NCBI RefSeq assembly: GCF_018613805.1
Contig: NZ_JAGGPL010000013.1
Coordinates: 1 to 64,000 of the forward strand
Direction of reading: 5' to 3'
From: Arthrobacter sp. ISL-48
Lineage (GTDB): Bacteria > Actinomycetota > Actinomycetes > Actinomycetales > Micrococcaceae
DNA: 64,000 nucleotides
In this document: positions 55,252-64,000 of the stretch, in pieces
Position numbering within the stretch: the first letter of the stretch is position 1
Layout of the letters: every line of letters starts with the position of its first letter
Translations under genes and position numbers: made by a program
Notes under the pieces: model-generated
Seen by the model: only the letters and a program-made list of their open reading frames with translations
Databases searched by the model: none
Told to the model about the DNA's origin: nothing

Positions 55252-55455
55252 TGATGGTTAACGGGCAGTCAGGTTTTAGTTGCCGTGTGAAATCTGGTCG
55301 CAGTTGTCGATCTGGGCTTCCCTCGAGCGTCGGATAAGTAAGGACCCAAAGGAAGGGCCTGCGGCCGGCCAGGAATCGTGCGAATAGTGGATTCCGCAAC
55401 ATGCCGGTCGATGTAGTGAAAACTCAAACCCGAGAACAGATGAGGGGATTCCGAA

Positions 55456-55791
55456 ATGTCCAAATATTTGGTTCTGATCTACCAGGATGACGCGGTGGCC
55501 AGGCAAGCCGAAGGCGAGTCGGTCAGCCCCGCCTACCAGGAGTTCATGCAGCGGCGCGACGGGTCTCTGCTCAGCGGGGCAGCACTGCAGCCAGCCTCGA
55601 CGGCGACGTCAGTCCGGCGCGACGGATCGGGCGGATTCTCGGTGACGGATGGTCCATTCGCGGAGTCGAAGGAGACGCTGGGCGGCTACTTCCTCATCGA
55701 GGCAGCCGACCTCGACGAGGCACTCGAGATCGCCAAGGAGGTTCCGGCCGGCGTCGGGGTGGAGGTCCGGCCCGTGCGATTGGTCAGCTGA
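55456..55791 (+). CDS. YCII/DGPF-domain protein
   Basis: 111 residues; KYLVLIYQDDAVARQ and the conserved TDGPFAESKETLGGYFLIEA. Small ferredoxin-like fold. In ECF42 loci the DGPF protein is the regular partner of the sigma factor, probably an effector or target. GAGGGG before the ATG; stop overlaps the sigma-factor ATG by one base. Confidence 0.92.
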   Translation: MSKYLVLIYQDDAVARQAEGESVSPAYQEFMQRRDGSLLSGAALQPASTATSVRRDGSGGFSVTDGPFAESKETLGGYFLIEAADLDEALEIAKEVPAGVGVEVRPVRLVS

Positions 55792-57044
55792 TGCCACCGG
55801 CCGCCAGCGCGGAGGTCGCTGCCGCCGTTGCGGAGGCGCATCGGCGGGAGTGGGCGTTCGTGCTGGCGGCCACGGTGCGAGTTACCGGTGATATCGACAC
55901 AGCCGAAGAAGCCGTCCAGGACGCGTACGCCAGCGCATTGGCGACCTGGGGTCCGCGTGGCATTCCGAAGAACCCTGGCGCATGGCTCACCGTGACCGCG
56001 CGGCGACGGGCCCTGGATATGCACCGACGCGCCGCCACGGAGCAGCGGGCCCTCCCGAAGCTTCTCGACCGGGGCGAGTATTTACTCGATGACCCGGACC
56101 TAAGCGTTGAGCATGTGGCAGATGATCGGCTGCGGCTGATATTCACCTGCTGCCACCCCGCCCTCTCCCCTGACGCCCAGGTCGCCCTGACGCTACGGCT
56201 CCTCTGCGGGCTCTCCACGGCTGATGTGGCGCGGGCATTCCTCGTGCCGGAAGCGACAATAGCCGCGCGGATTACCCGGGCGAAAAAGAAGATCGCGGCC
56301 GCCCACATCCCTTACCGCGTTCCAGCAGCGTCGGAGCTTGCGGAGCGTCTCGACGGCGTCCTGTCCGTCGTTTACCTGGTGTATACGACCGGACACACCG
56401 CCCCATCGGGAGAAAATTTGATGCGCCGGGATCTTGCGGAACGGGGCCATGAGCTCGCGAGGATGCTGCGCGTCCTGCTGCCCGACAACGGTGACGTCGC
56501 CGGGCTTCTTGCACTCGTATTACTCACCCATGCGCGCAGCGGAGCCAGGTTGGACGAGCACCGTGAACTCGTGCTGATGGAAAACCAGGATCGATCGAAA
56601 TGGGACCGATCGGCCATAACCGAAGGGGTGGCTCTCGTGCGCGAGGCCTTGAACCTCAGGCCACCGGGCCGCTTCGCCCTTATGGCGGCAATCGCGGCCG
56701 TCCATGATGAGAGCAAATCGTGGTCCGACACGGACTGGCTGGAGATCCTCGGCCTTTACGACCTGCTGCTGGAGAAGTGGCCTTCTCCCGTCGTCAGGCT
56801 CAACCGGGCAATCGCCCTCGGCTTCGCGGTGGGCCACGCGGAAGGTTTGGCTGAGCTGGATGCACTCGGGGCCGAACCCCAGCTGGCCCGCTACCCGTAT
56901 CTTGCTGCCGCACGGGCCGACTTCTTGACCCGGTTGGGCCGTTTCAACGATGCCCGGGTCGCCTTCGAGGAGGCGCTAATCCTGACAGAAAACGACACCG
57001 AACGGCGCTACCTCCAGACCCGGCTGAGCGAATTGACGGGCTGA
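55791..57044 (+). CDS. ECF42-type RNA polymerase sigma factor
   Basis: 417 residues. Region 2 (IDTAEEAVQDAYASALATW ~ residues 28-46) and region 4 (LRLLCGLSTADVARAFLVPE) in the first 180; a long C-terminal helical tetratricopeptide-like extension (about 185-415: LARLGRFNDARVAFEEAL-like in the end). This large extension and the DGPF partner are diagnostic of ECF42, which lack an anti-sigma factor; the extension is thought to be the sensor. Confidence 0.92.
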   Translation: MPPAASAEVAAAVAEAHRREWAFVLAATVRVTGDIDTAEEAVQDAYASALATWGPRGIPKNPGAWLTVTARRRALDMHRRAATEQRALPKLLDRGEYLLDDPDLSVEHVADDRLRLIFTCCHPALSPDAQVALTLRLLCGLSTADVARAFLVPEATIAARITRAKKKIAAAHIPYRVPAASELAERLDGVLSVVYLVYTTGHTAPSGENLMRRDLAERGHELARMLRVLLPDNGDVAGLLALVLLTHARSGARLDEHRELVLMENQDRSKWDRSAITEGVALVREALNLRPPGRFALMAAIAAVHDESKSWSDTDWLEILGLYDLLLEKWPSPVVRLNRAIALGFAVGHAEGLAELDALGAEPQLARYPYLAAARADFLTRLGRFNDARVAFEEALILTENDTERRYLQTRLSELTG

Positions 57045-57188
57045 ACACGGAGCGAACACGCCCGCCGCGCTCAGGCAGGCAGTCTTCGAATGCAGCTAAT
57101 AGGACAGTCTTTCCATGCCCGCCTGCGCTGCCCGCGAGGGTGTAGCCGCACGCCCCCAAGAAAAGGATCTGCGCATCTAAGATAGGGC

Positions 57189-58087
57189 ATGGACTTCGCG
57201 GATATGCTCTGGACGGTCTCGGGGGCCGGGCTGATTCTGCTGATGCTCTCCGACGTCTTTCGCACGCTCCTTTATCCGCATGGTTCGGGCCCTGTAAGCC
57301 GGGCGATCATGCGGGGACTCTGGCTGCTCACGAGAAGGCTAAGAGGCCGGGCCTCCACTATGGCCGCACCTTTGGCAATGGCTGCTGTCATCGGCGCCTG
57401 GGCAGGGCTGGCAGCCATCGGTTGGGCTCTGCTGTACCTGCCACACCGACGGATGGCTTCGTCTACGGCGACGGAGTACCACTGCACGCCGACTTCGCTG
57501 AAGCGCTCTACATCTCGATGGTCACTCTTTCCACCGCGGGGTACGGCGACATTGTGGCGGCGCATCCGGTGCTCCGACTGGTCGTGGCCTTCCAGGCTGT
57601 CACCGGTTTCGGTTTGCTCACCGCTACGGTCTCCTGGATCCTGCAAATGTACCCGGCTCTCAGCCGCCGACGCGCACTTGCCCACGAGCTAAACCTGTTC
57701 GGGGAAGCCGCAGGTCCAGAGGGTGTGGCCTCGCTGGATCCGCAGCACGCTGCCGGGCTGCTCGAATCGCTGGCCAGAAACGTGGCATCTGTCAGCATAG
57801 ATCTGCTGTCGCTGCATGAGACCTATTACTTCCATGAAGTGGAACTGAGGGGTTCCCTGCCGGCCACAGTCGCCTACGCCCATCGGCTGGCTTCAGATGC
57901 TCAAGGCAGCGAAAACCCCGACCTCCGGTTTGCCGGGCGGATGCTCCAAGCCTCTTTGGATCATCTCGCTGAAGTCCTCCGCGGGAATTTCGGCCATCCG
58001 GGGTCGACGTCGTCGGCGGTGTTTGACAGCTACGCGCTGCACCACAAGCACAGACAGCAGCGGGAAACCGGACACGGAATAGGGTAA
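57189..58087 (+). pseudogene. potassium-channel-like gene with a frameshift
   Basis: The first frame from ATG 57189 has two membrane helices (GLILLMLSDVFRTLLYP, AMAAVIGAWAGLAAIGWALLY) and is thrown out of frame at about 57440. The other frame then continues (TDGFVYGDGVPLH) with the pore MVTLSTAGYGDIVAA, a selectivity filter like TVGYGD, a last helix and a C-terminal cytoplasmic tail. One missing base near 57440 explains both. A complete protein would have about 299 residues, a two-helix channel. Inactivation or sequencing error cannot be told apart here. Confidence 0.75.
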
Positions 58088-58151
58088 CTACTCGCACCCG
58101 GGGATGCGGGTCCCGCCCGCCTCGCCGCTGTCCCCTCCGCTGGGCCGCTCG

Positions 58152-58982
58152 TTAGTACCGGATGTCCGCCTGTACCGCATAGTGGTCCGACGGGTACAGG
58201 CCGTGGACCGGGCTGGTGCCAAGGATGGCCGCCCTGAGAGGGTGCCCGGCCCCGCCACGGCGGGGTGCGGCTGTGAAGACGTAGTCGATCCGCCTCTCTG
58301 GCCACAAGAGCTGAGTGGCCCAGGCGTTTTCGTTGGACCAAGTGCAACCCCTGGTACCGTCTCCAGCTACTTCCCAAGCGTCGTAGAAGGAGAGCCCGGG
58401 GGCCGGAGCAGCCGCCCGGCCAGTCATCATTCGGATCTCGTCACTGTCCGGATCGGCGTTGAAGTCCCCGCACAGGACGAGCGGGATCCGATCGTCCTGG
58501 GCAGCGTGCACGTGAGCGAGCAGGCCTCGGACCGCCTCCTGGCGCGCCCGGCTCTCATCCAACCACCAGGCGTCCATCACCACGCCGTACATCTGGATAG
58601 GCCCGCGCGGGCCGTCTATCTCGGCGTACTGCACCCGAAGGGCGCCGAAGGTGCTGATGGAGGTGGTGCTGATCGGCCAGCGGGACATCACCCCGACGCC
58701 GGAGAGCGCAGACTCATCCTCCTGCGCCTTCACCCCGCTGAAGGCGTGGTGTGGCATCTTGAGCGGCCCCGCCAACCTTGCGCACTGCCCCTCCCCGGCT
58801 TTGGCCCAGGACTCGGCCAGCACGACGATATCAGGAGCGGCACCTGCCAAGGTGGTGGCGATAGCCGCTTCACGCTCCCGCCAGGGGCCGTACAGCCCCC
58901 AGACGTTCCACGTGACAATGCGTGCGGTGGTCTCAATCAGCGGACCATACGAGTGCGGCGGTATGTCCAGGTCGCGCGCCAT
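58152..58982 (-). CDS. endonuclease/exonuclease/phosphatase family protein
   Basis: 276 residues. VTWNVWGLYGP (catalytic Asn), VVLAESWAK (metal Glu), LVLCGDFNADPDSDEI and SDHYAVQA (catalytic Asp-His) give the EEP active site. May act on phosphodiesters of lipids or nucleic acid. Start chosen at 58982 where the conserved part begins; the frame reaches 59090. Confidence 0.85.
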   Translation of the reverse strand: MARDLDIPPHSYGPLIETTARIVTWNVWGLYGPWREREAAIATTLAGAAPDIVVLAESWAKAGEGQCARLAGPLKMPHHAFSGVKAQEDESALSGVGVMSRWPISTTSISTFGALRVQYAEIDGPRGPIQMYGVVMDAWWLDESRARQEAVRGLLAHVHAAQDDRIPLVLCGDFNADPDSDEIRMMTGRAAAPAPGLSFYDAWEVAGDGTRGCTWSNENAWATQLLWPERRIDYVFTAAPRRGGAGHPLRAAILGTSPVHGLYPSDHYAVQADIRY

Positions 58983-59207
58983 GTACCCATGCTGACAGGG
59001 CCCACGGAGCCGCGCCAGTCTCACCTGAAGGCCGGAAGCAACCGGCCGGCGGCCACCGCCTACGTTCCGGCAGGGTTCGCTCCCCTGCACAGTTCATGGA
59101 ACAGGCCCTTTGGACTAGCTGCAGGGCATTTTCGGGCTCGTAGACGAGCCCCGGTTTACGATATAGCCTTTGAAATTTGGAGTCGGCGGCAGTCGGAGGA
59201 AGAGATC

Positions 59208-60455
59208 GTGCCGGATCAGCGAACAAGGCAACGGGCGACCGGCGGCGTCACGCAGGGCTCCCGCACCGCCCTCATCCGCTACGTTCTGGCGGCGACGGCC
59301 GCCAGAACGGCCGACGCCGGAGCGCCAGTCGCCTTTGTTCTCCTGGCTATTTCGCCGGCCTCGGGGATGGGCAACCCTGGACTGGCAGCAGGGATATTGG
59401 CGGCCTGCCTCACGGCGCCCCACCTGCTCGGACCCCTGCTCGGCAGGCGCCTCGATTTGGCACGGGACGGCCGAAAAGTCATTGCCGTCGCCTGCCTGCT
59501 GTATGGCCTTGCCGTTGCCGCCTCGGCGGTGTTCACCGTGCGCCAGGCCCCCTTGTGGGTGGTCGGGGCGTTTTTGGTTCTGGCCGGCACCATGGGTCCT
59601 CTGCTCACTGGAGGACTCAGCAGCCGCCTTGCGGCCATAGTCCGGTCCGGCCAAAGAAGCCAACGACGCGCCCAAGGTTGGGACGCCAGCACGTACGGGC
59701 TCGCCGGAGCCGTCGGCCCCGCAGCAGTCGCAGCATTGTCAGCGGCGGCATCACCGCTTGTTTCGGCCCTGGCTCTTGCCGGTGCAGCGCTGCTGGCCTC
59801 GATCCTGACGATGACATTCCCGACGGCGCCATCATCAGTGGATGAACAGGAACCGGCAGTCCCAAGGATTGGCCAGATCCTTCGGATCATCGCGGCCACA
59901 GGGCCATTGCGCCGTACTGCCTACGTCAGCATGGCGGTCGCCATGCCGGGGGCCATGATCTCCATCAGCGCGCTGGGCCTGACCTCAGACCGGGGTGACT
60001 CGGCCGTTCTCATTGCCGCATTTGGACTGGGAAGCCTGGCCGGCTCCTTGGCCGTGGTCATCTTTCCGCTCAAGGGGCAGGCGGAGAATCTTGTCATTGG
60101 CCTCGCGGCCGCGGCCGGGGCCGGCTTCGTCGCATCGGCCCTGTTTCCGGCATCTGCGTACGGCGTTGCTGTCTTCGGCATCGCAGGGGTGCTGAACTCG
60201 CTGCTTTTGACAGCGACCCTTGCCTCGCGTACCGACTATGCGCCGAAGAACGCGGCGGCCCAAGTATTTATCTGGATGGCCGCCCTCAAAGTGGCCATCG
60301 CATCCCTGGGTACGGCGACAGCCGGATTCATGGTTAGCACCGATGCCAGGCTCCCACTGTTGGCAGGCGGTGCCCTCGCTATAGGTGCGGCATTGGTGGC
60401 CGCCGCGGAGCGCAGACATGGCCAAAGACGGCAGGACCCATCAGGAAAGACTTAA
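59208..60455 (+). CDS. MFS transporter
   Basis: 415 residues, about twelve helices with glycine/alanine-rich repeats (ACLTAPHLLGPLLGRRLDLARD). GTG at 59208 with GGAGGA six bases before fits; an open frame extends 1.1 kb upstream opposite the EEP gene, which I regard as antisense. Substrate unknown; pattern resembles efflux-type transporters. Confidence 0.82.
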   Translation: MPDQRTRQRATGGVTQGSRTALIRYVLAATAARTADAGAPVAFVLLAISPASGMGNPGLAAGILAACLTAPHLLGPLLGRRLDLARDGRKVIAVACLLYGLAVAASAVFTVRQAPLWVVGAFLVLAGTMGPLLTGGLSSRLAAIVRSGQRSQRRAQGWDASTYGLAGAVGPAAVAALSAAASPLVSALALAGAALLASILTMTFPTAPSSVDEQEPAVPRIGQILRIIAATGPLRRTAYVSMAVAMPGAMISISALGLTSDRGDSAVLIAAFGLGSLAGSLAVVIFPLKGQAENLVIGLAAAAGAGFVASALFPASAYGVAVFGIAGVLNSLLLTATLASRTDYAPKNAAAQVFIWMAALKVAIASLGTATAGFMVSTDARLPLLAGGALAIGAALVAAAERRHGQRRQDPSGKT

Positions 60456-60542
60456 TCGGACCGGCGTCGAGTCGTCTACTTCTTCGTTCGCCGTTCGAGA
60501 ATACAATCCGGCAGTCTGCAACCTAATTGCTTGGAGGTGGCG

Positions 60543-61883
60543 CTAGCTCTCGCAGGCAATCCCGTCTGAATCCCGGTCCAACCCGGCGCGGTAGCCTGGC
60601 TGGCCGATCCGCAGCGGTGCGGCGCCGGCAGCCTTGGCCGCGGTGCAGTTGGCGTAGTAGACAGCAGCCGGTGCCGCCGGAGCGGGGGCCGGGGCAACCG
60701 GCGCGGGAGCCACCGGTGCGGGAGCCACCGGAGCGGGGGCTGCGGGAGCAGGGGCAGGTGCCGCAGGCGCAGGTGCCGGAGCCACCGGGGCCTGCTGGTT
60801 TGTTGGCGCCAGCTGGCCGGAGCAGTCAACCAAAATGGTGGCCATCGCGTCGTGCTCCGCCTGGGTAACCCAAAGGCTGTACGTTGCCTTCACCGAGATC
60901 TGCCGGGCGACGTATTCGCACCGGAAGCCCTTGTTCGGTGGCAACCACGTGGCTGCGTCGCCGTCGCCCTTCTTGATGTTTGTGGGACCGTCCGTCGACT
61001 GGAGGTTCAGGGGGTCGTTGGCGAACGCCGTACGCTGCTCCGTGGTCAGCTGCTGTACGCCCTTCTGCCAGGCGTCGCTGAGGGCAACAACGTGGTCGAT
61101 CTGGACGGCGCTGCTGGTCGCCGTCCCGCGGACGAAGCTGATACTGGAGCCTGTGTAGGGGTCTGCCAGCGTTCCCGACTGCACCTTGCAGGGGACGCTG
61201 TTGGTGTAGGTGATACCCGTCAGGTCGCGCTTAAGGATGTCGTTGCGGGTGTCGCAGCCGTTGCGGTCGACGTCGGCCCACGCCTGCCCGAACAGCGCCC
61301 GGTCATACCCAGTTTTCGGTGCCCGGCCCTTGACGGGAAGGGTCGCCAGCAGCTCGACCGCCTTGGTGGCGAACGCAGGTTGCGCGTTGGGTGCTGTAAT
61401 GCTGACGCTTTGTGCCAGAAGGTAAGGGGTCTCGGGATCCAACGGGGCGCCCGTCTCCTGGGCGGTTGGAGCGGACGACGGTGTCGCTGTGGCTGTGGTG
61501 CTGATGCTGGCCTCAGCGGAGGACGGCGAGGCATTTCTGTCCGAGGAGGCGGCCTGAAGATCCTCCGTGGCAGTCCGCGGCAGAACGGCGCCCGCAGCGA
61601 TGAAGAGGGCAAACGAGGTCGCAAGCGCGACGGCGCCGGCCTTGCGTTTGGCGGGAAGCATCGCCCAGGACCGTCGCCCCGTGGCCAGTACATAGAGGCC
61701 GGTGAGGGCAGCCGGGATGGCTAGGAAAACCAGGGCGCCCCCAAGACCTGCGCTGAACGCCCCGACGATCATGAACAAGGCCGTAATGCCCCCAACAATT
61801 AGCGTGGAAGCGCTCGGCTTGCGTGGCGGCCTCGGCGCCGGGGCAGATGGTGCTGGGCCCAGGAGGGTCTCATAGTTCGACAT
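60543..61883 (-). CDS. membrane-anchored HNH (DUF1524) nuclease with excalibur domain
   Basis: 446 residues. N-terminal cytoplasmic segment, three to four helices (about 28-115), a Ser/Thr-rich linker, then a DUF1524 HNH-type domain (about 150-345; QIDHVVALSDAWQKG and NIKKGDGDAATWLPP), an AP(V/A)AP tandem repeat region (about 355-410), and a C-terminal excalibur calcium-binding motif DRDSDGIACES. Likely surface-exposed nuclease that degrades extracellular DNA. Confidence 0.85.
   Translation of the reverse strand: MSNYETLLGPAPSAPAPRPPRKPSASTLIVGGITALFMIVGAFSAGLGGALVFLAIPAALTGLYVLATGRRSWAMLPAKRKAGAVALATSFALFIAAGAVLPRTATEDLQAASSDRNASPSSAEASISTTATATPSSAPTAQETGAPLDPETPYLLAQSVSITAPNAQPAFATKAVELLATLPVKGRAPKTGYDRALFGQAWADVDRNGCDTRNDILKRDLTGITYTNSVPCKVQSGTLADPYTGSSISFVRGTATSSAVQIDHVVALSDAWQKGVQQLTTEQRTAFANDPLNLQSTDGPTNIKKGDGDAATWLPPNKGFRCEYVARQISVKATYSLWVTQAEHDAMATILVDCSGQLAPTNQQAPVAPAPAPAAPAPAPAAPAPVAPAPVAPAPVAPAPAPAAPAAVYYANCTAAKAAGAAPLRIGQPGYRAGLDRDSDGIACES
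60680..60800 (-). repeat. tandem repeats coding for Ala/Pro/Val linker
   Basis: Short repeats of about 15-18 bases based on GGTGCGGGAGCCACCGG encode an APVAP/APAPA linker between the nuclease and excalibur domains. Likely to vary in length between strains. Confidence 0.7.
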
Positions 61884-61897
61884 TTTTCCCCATTAAT

Positions 61898-61924
61898 AAA
61901 GGCCCGGCAATTAGTCGGGCCTTT
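61898..61924. terminator. hairpin with flanking A/T runs
   Basis: AAAGGCCCG (61898-61906) and CGGGCCTTT (61916-61924) pair around 9 bases, with A/T tracts on both sides: the most terminator-like structure in the window. It lies in the 5' region of the minus-strand nuclease gene, so it may attenuate that transcript rather than end a gene. Confidence 0.6.
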
Positions 61925-62144
61925 TGTATCTTCAACAATTGTTCCGGCGATAAGCCTATTTGTTCCTTGGCGAACGACCGTGCTGCTGCGCGGATCCTCG
62001 CGCAACTTTGATCGGTTCTTGCGCCGATCTTGAGGCTGCATGCGCGGACTAAAGCTTCTGGACTTAACATTTGCAATTAATGGCTGGTGTCAGGAATTAT
62101 GCGATTGTTCCTTTTGTCTACCTACGGAAGGTAGAGTGACCCGC

Positions 62145-62537
62145 ATGCAAATGCGCCTTGAGGTTGTACAGGTCCCGGTTTCGGACGTCGACAGATCCAA
62201 ATCGTTTTACTCGGAGAACCTTGGCTTCGTCCTTGACCACGACGTTGAGCACATCCCCGGGATGAGGGTGGTACAGCTGACCCCTCCAGGTTCTGCGGTA
62301 TCGATCGTCATAGGCACGGGAATGACCAGCATGCCGCCCGGCAGCCTGGAGGGACTGCAACTGGTGGTTCCCGACATCAGAGCCCTGCGCAGCGAACTCC
62401 TGGACCGCGGTGCGGACATCAGCGAGGTCCAGGACATGGGCGGAGTGCTGTTCGCCTACTTCGCCGATCCCGACGGCAACCGCTGGGTCATCCAGGGCGA
62501 AACGGCCCCCGACGTCCGTGCGGCACACCAGGCCTGA
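62145..62537 (+). CDS. VOC (glyoxalase/bleomycin-resistance) protein
   Basis: 130 residues, duplicated beta-alpha-beta-beta-beta: LEVVQVPVSDVDRSKSFY, LGFVLDHDV, VVQLTPPGSAVSIVIG, SEVQDMGGVLFAYFADPDGNRW. Metal ligands expected at conserved His/Glu; the H of the usual 'H' ligand is not clear. Chosen start 62145 since a longer frame lacks homology. Confidence 0.88.
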   Translation: MQMRLEVVQVPVSDVDRSKSFYSENLGFVLDHDVEHIPGMRVVQLTPPGSAVSIVIGTGMTSMPPGSLEGLQLVVPDIRALRSELLDRGADISEVQDMGGVLFAYFADPDGNRWVIQGETAPDVRAAHQA

Positions 62538-62551
62538 ACGAAAAGTCCCTG

Positions 62552-63577
62552 TTACCGCTTCCCCGGCGCCGCCGTCGAGGCCCGCACCACCAGTTCGGTA
62601 CCCAGCTCGATCCGCTGAGGCAATTCCTCATCGCCATCCAGGTGCCGGAGCAGGGCGCGCATGGCTGTCTCGGCCATCTGCACCACAGGCTGGCGGATGG
62701 TGGTCAGGCCGGGCTCGATCCACTCGGCCGCCGGGATGTCATCGAAGCCCACAATCGACAGGTCCTCAGGAATGCGGAGCCCGGCCGAGCGCGCCGCCCG
62801 GTAGGCGCCCATGGCCTGGTCGTCATTACCGGTGAAAATCGCCGTCGGCCGGTCATCCAGCTCGAGCAACTTGCGCGTGGCGGCCTCACCGGACTCGATG
62901 GAGAAGTCGCCCGGAACCATCAAGGCCCGGTCCATTGCGATGCCCGCCCTGCGCAGCGCCGAGATGTAGCCATCCTCGCGCGCGCTGCTGCACTGCAGGT
63001 CCTCCCGTCCGCCGATCATGCCGATCCGCCGGTGCCCCAGCCCCAGCAGATGCTCTGTGGCCGAGTGCGCGCCGTCCCAGTTGGCCGCCCCCACGGTCAT
63101 CAGGTCCGGGCCCGGCTGGCCCACAGGATCAATCAGCACCACCGGGATTCCCAGCGACTTGATGCGCTGGATCTGCTTGGCGTCCAGCTGGTAGACCGCC
63201 ATCAGCAGCCCGTCCGACTTCCGCTCCGCCAGGTTCGCCAGCCACGGACGGATCCGCGAGCCGTCCATGCTCAGGCTGCTCACCACGGTGCCGTACCCGG
63301 CGTCCTGCGCCACGCGCTCCACGCCCTCGATGATCTCCAGCGCCCACTCCGAGCCCAGGCCAGGGAACACCAGGTCCACCAAGCCGGCCTTCTGCCGTCG
63401 CTTCGCGGGCCGGCGTGAGTACTCGCGGCGGGCGATGATCTCTTCGACCCGCGCCCTCGTCTCGGCCGCCACATGGGCGTGCCCGTTCAGCACCTTGGAA
63501 ACCGTGGGGACCGAGACGCCGGCCTCCCTCGCAATCTCACTGATCGTGGCGCGCCCGCTGTCATGCTTGCTCACCAC
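62552..63577 (-). CDS. LacI-family regulator
   Basis: 341 residues. Helix-turn-helix ATISEIAREAGVSVPTVSKV with hinge (AAETRARVEEI), then a periplasmic-binding-like core (GLVDLVFPGLGSEW, GSPLMTVGAANWDGAHSATEHL-like segment, IFTGNDDQAMGAY). It senses a sugar or sugar derivative; target genes lie outside the window or are unidentified. GTG at 63577. Confidence 0.93.
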   Translation of the reverse strand: MVSKHDSGRATISEIAREAGVSVPTVSKVLNGHAHVAAETRARVEEIIARREYSRRPAKRRQKAGLVDLVFPGLGSEWALEIIEGVERVAQDAGYGTVVSSLSMDGSRIRPWLANLAERKSDGLLMAVYQLDAKQIQRIKSLGIPVVLIDPVGQPGPDLMTVGAANWDGAHSATEHLLGLGHRRIGMIGGREDLQCSSAREDGYISALRRAGIAMDRALMVPGDFSIESGEAATRKLLELDDRPTAIFTGNDDQAMGAYRAARSAGLRIPEDLSIVGFDDIPAAEWIEPGLTTIRQPVVQMAETAMRALLRHLDGDEELPQRIELGTELVVRASTAAPGKR

Positions 63578-63612
63578 GGAGGCCGCCTTTCAGCCGGGTC
63601 ATACGCCCGACG

Positions 63613-64000
63613 CTAGTTATCGGAAAGCTCCCACGTTTGAATCCGCCCGCACATGCCGTAGATCCTGCGGCTTTCCCGTTTTCCCATCGTAGTGCTCGCC
63701 TTCGACAGATAGAAAGTTTCTGCCGCGTCCAGAGACTGCAATTGCTGACGAGTGGTCTCTGCTTGCTTGGCTGCACCCGCAGCCAAGAGCTCTGCCCAGG
63801 TTCCCGTCTTGGATGCCACTAGCGTCGCCGCCCTCGCATGGAACTCCGCCAGTGCTCCCGGCCCGAACTTCAAGACTGCCTCCTTCAGCGCGAAGTAGCC
63901 CTCCAGCGCCAAATCACGACGACGGCGGGCCGCCTCCTCCCCCGCCGCCAGTCCGGCGTCGGCGTCCTTGTGCTCCAAAGCAGCAGCCCGACGGTACGTT
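63613..64000 (-). CDS. C-terminal part of a gene entering from the right edge
   Basis: At least 129 codons to the stop at 63613 with no upstream stop up to base 64000, so the start lies outside. A TTG at 63976-63978 is the only start-like codon. Helical, charged (AALEHKDADAGLAAGEEAARR, GYFALKEAVLKFG). Unrecognised. Confidence 0.5.
   Translation of the reverse strand, partial: TYRRAAALEHKDADAGLAAGEEAARRRRDLALEGYFALKEAVLKFGPGALAEFHARAATLVASKTGTWAELLAAGAAKQAETTRQQLQSLDAAETFYLSKASTTMGKRESRRIYGMCGRIQTWELSDN

Noticed and set aside
58104..59207. 368-codon N-terminal extension of the MFS gene
   Set aside because: No similarity, antisense to an EEP-family gene, and a GTG with GGAGGA at 59208 explains the MFS start.
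60680..60800. Short tandem repeats considered as a CRISPR array
   Set aside because: Units are not separated by unique spacers and translate into an Ala/Pro/Val linker.
1..64000. tRNA, rRNA, transposase or integrase genes
   Set aside because: I scanned for conserved tRNA T-loop words, IS transposase motifs and integrase signatures and saw none; a dedicated scan could still find a tRNA I missed.

Overview
The window is GC-rich, densely coded DNA with actinobacterial traits: GTG and TTG starts, FCD-GntR, PadR and HxlR regulators, ECF42-type sigma factor with a YCII partner, an Ltp-domain remnant, excalibur nuclease, and a TCGAAC-N4-(G/A)TTCGA SOS box. The gene set resembles soil Micrococcaceae (Arthrobacter/Pseudarthrobacter). 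That placement is inference; no rRNA, tRNA or taxonomic marker is present. It reads as an accessory region of a chromosome: many small regulator-plus-enzyme modules, many broken genes, and no recognisable transposase or CRISPR.

Left end (1-8400): a defence and DNA-damage block. A LexA-type box precedes umuD, which overlaps a umuC that is destroyed after about 75 codons. A type I restriction-modification locus follows in the order hsdR-hsdS-hsdM, then a strong hairpin and a protein of unknown function with an 'NKHR' motif. 8.5-14.5 kb: a truncated amino acid permease, an HSL-type hydrolase, and a TetR/SnoaL/NmrA module bracketed by 35-bp direct repeats that each contain a promoter, then a small monooxygenase-like protein, a GYD protein and a methyltransferase.

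15.3-18.5 kb is the most interesting part. Three minus-strand genes encode a 75-aa CxxC protein, a 139-aa Cys/Trp-rich protein and an 819-aa multidomain protein. The C-terminus of the last is a tetrapyrrole-methylase-fold domain with every catalytic residue of the borosin alpha-N-methyltransferases at exact spacing. Upstream of that domain, in the same chain, are an Asn/Thr-only stretch and a LigA-like helical segment, which looks like an inverted fusion of a borosin precursor and its enzyme. I propose it as an undescribed RiPP-like system.

18.7-23.6 kb: a GntR repressor divergent from a lipoprotein/permease/ATPase importer and an FMN-dependent alpha-hydroxyacid oxidase, probably one catabolic operon for an unknown hydroxy acid. 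23.6-27.5 kb: gene debris (Ltp fragment, frameshifted clpC N-domain), a glycosyltransferase, DUF4177 and an AlkD-like protein. 27.6-36 kb: hydrolases, small regulators with their targets (HxlR/NmrA, TetR/DUF1348 with clear palindromic operators), an MccF-like peptidase and a RibD-like reductase. 36.2-39.2 kb: a foreign-looking cluster (protein kinase-like protein, nonsense-broken P-loop kinase, YunG-like, aminoglycoside 6-adenylyltransferase-like).

39.4-48.3 kb: glutathione-independent formaldehyde dehydrogenase, CNNM/CorC protein, two MFS transporters, a 117-aa gene bracketed by a duplicated 3' end of the MFS gene, and a large secreted Big_5 protein. 48.6-54.7 kb: beta-lactamase-like hydrolase, GNAT, reductase, P-loop kinase, and a PadR-DUF1048-ABC-2 exporter operon with a putative operator. 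54.8-64 kb: a YCII/ECF42 sigma pair, a frameshifted K+-channel-like gene, endo/exonuclease/phosphatase, MFS, a membrane-anchored HNH/excalibur nuclease, VOC protein, LacI regulator, and a gene running off the right edge.
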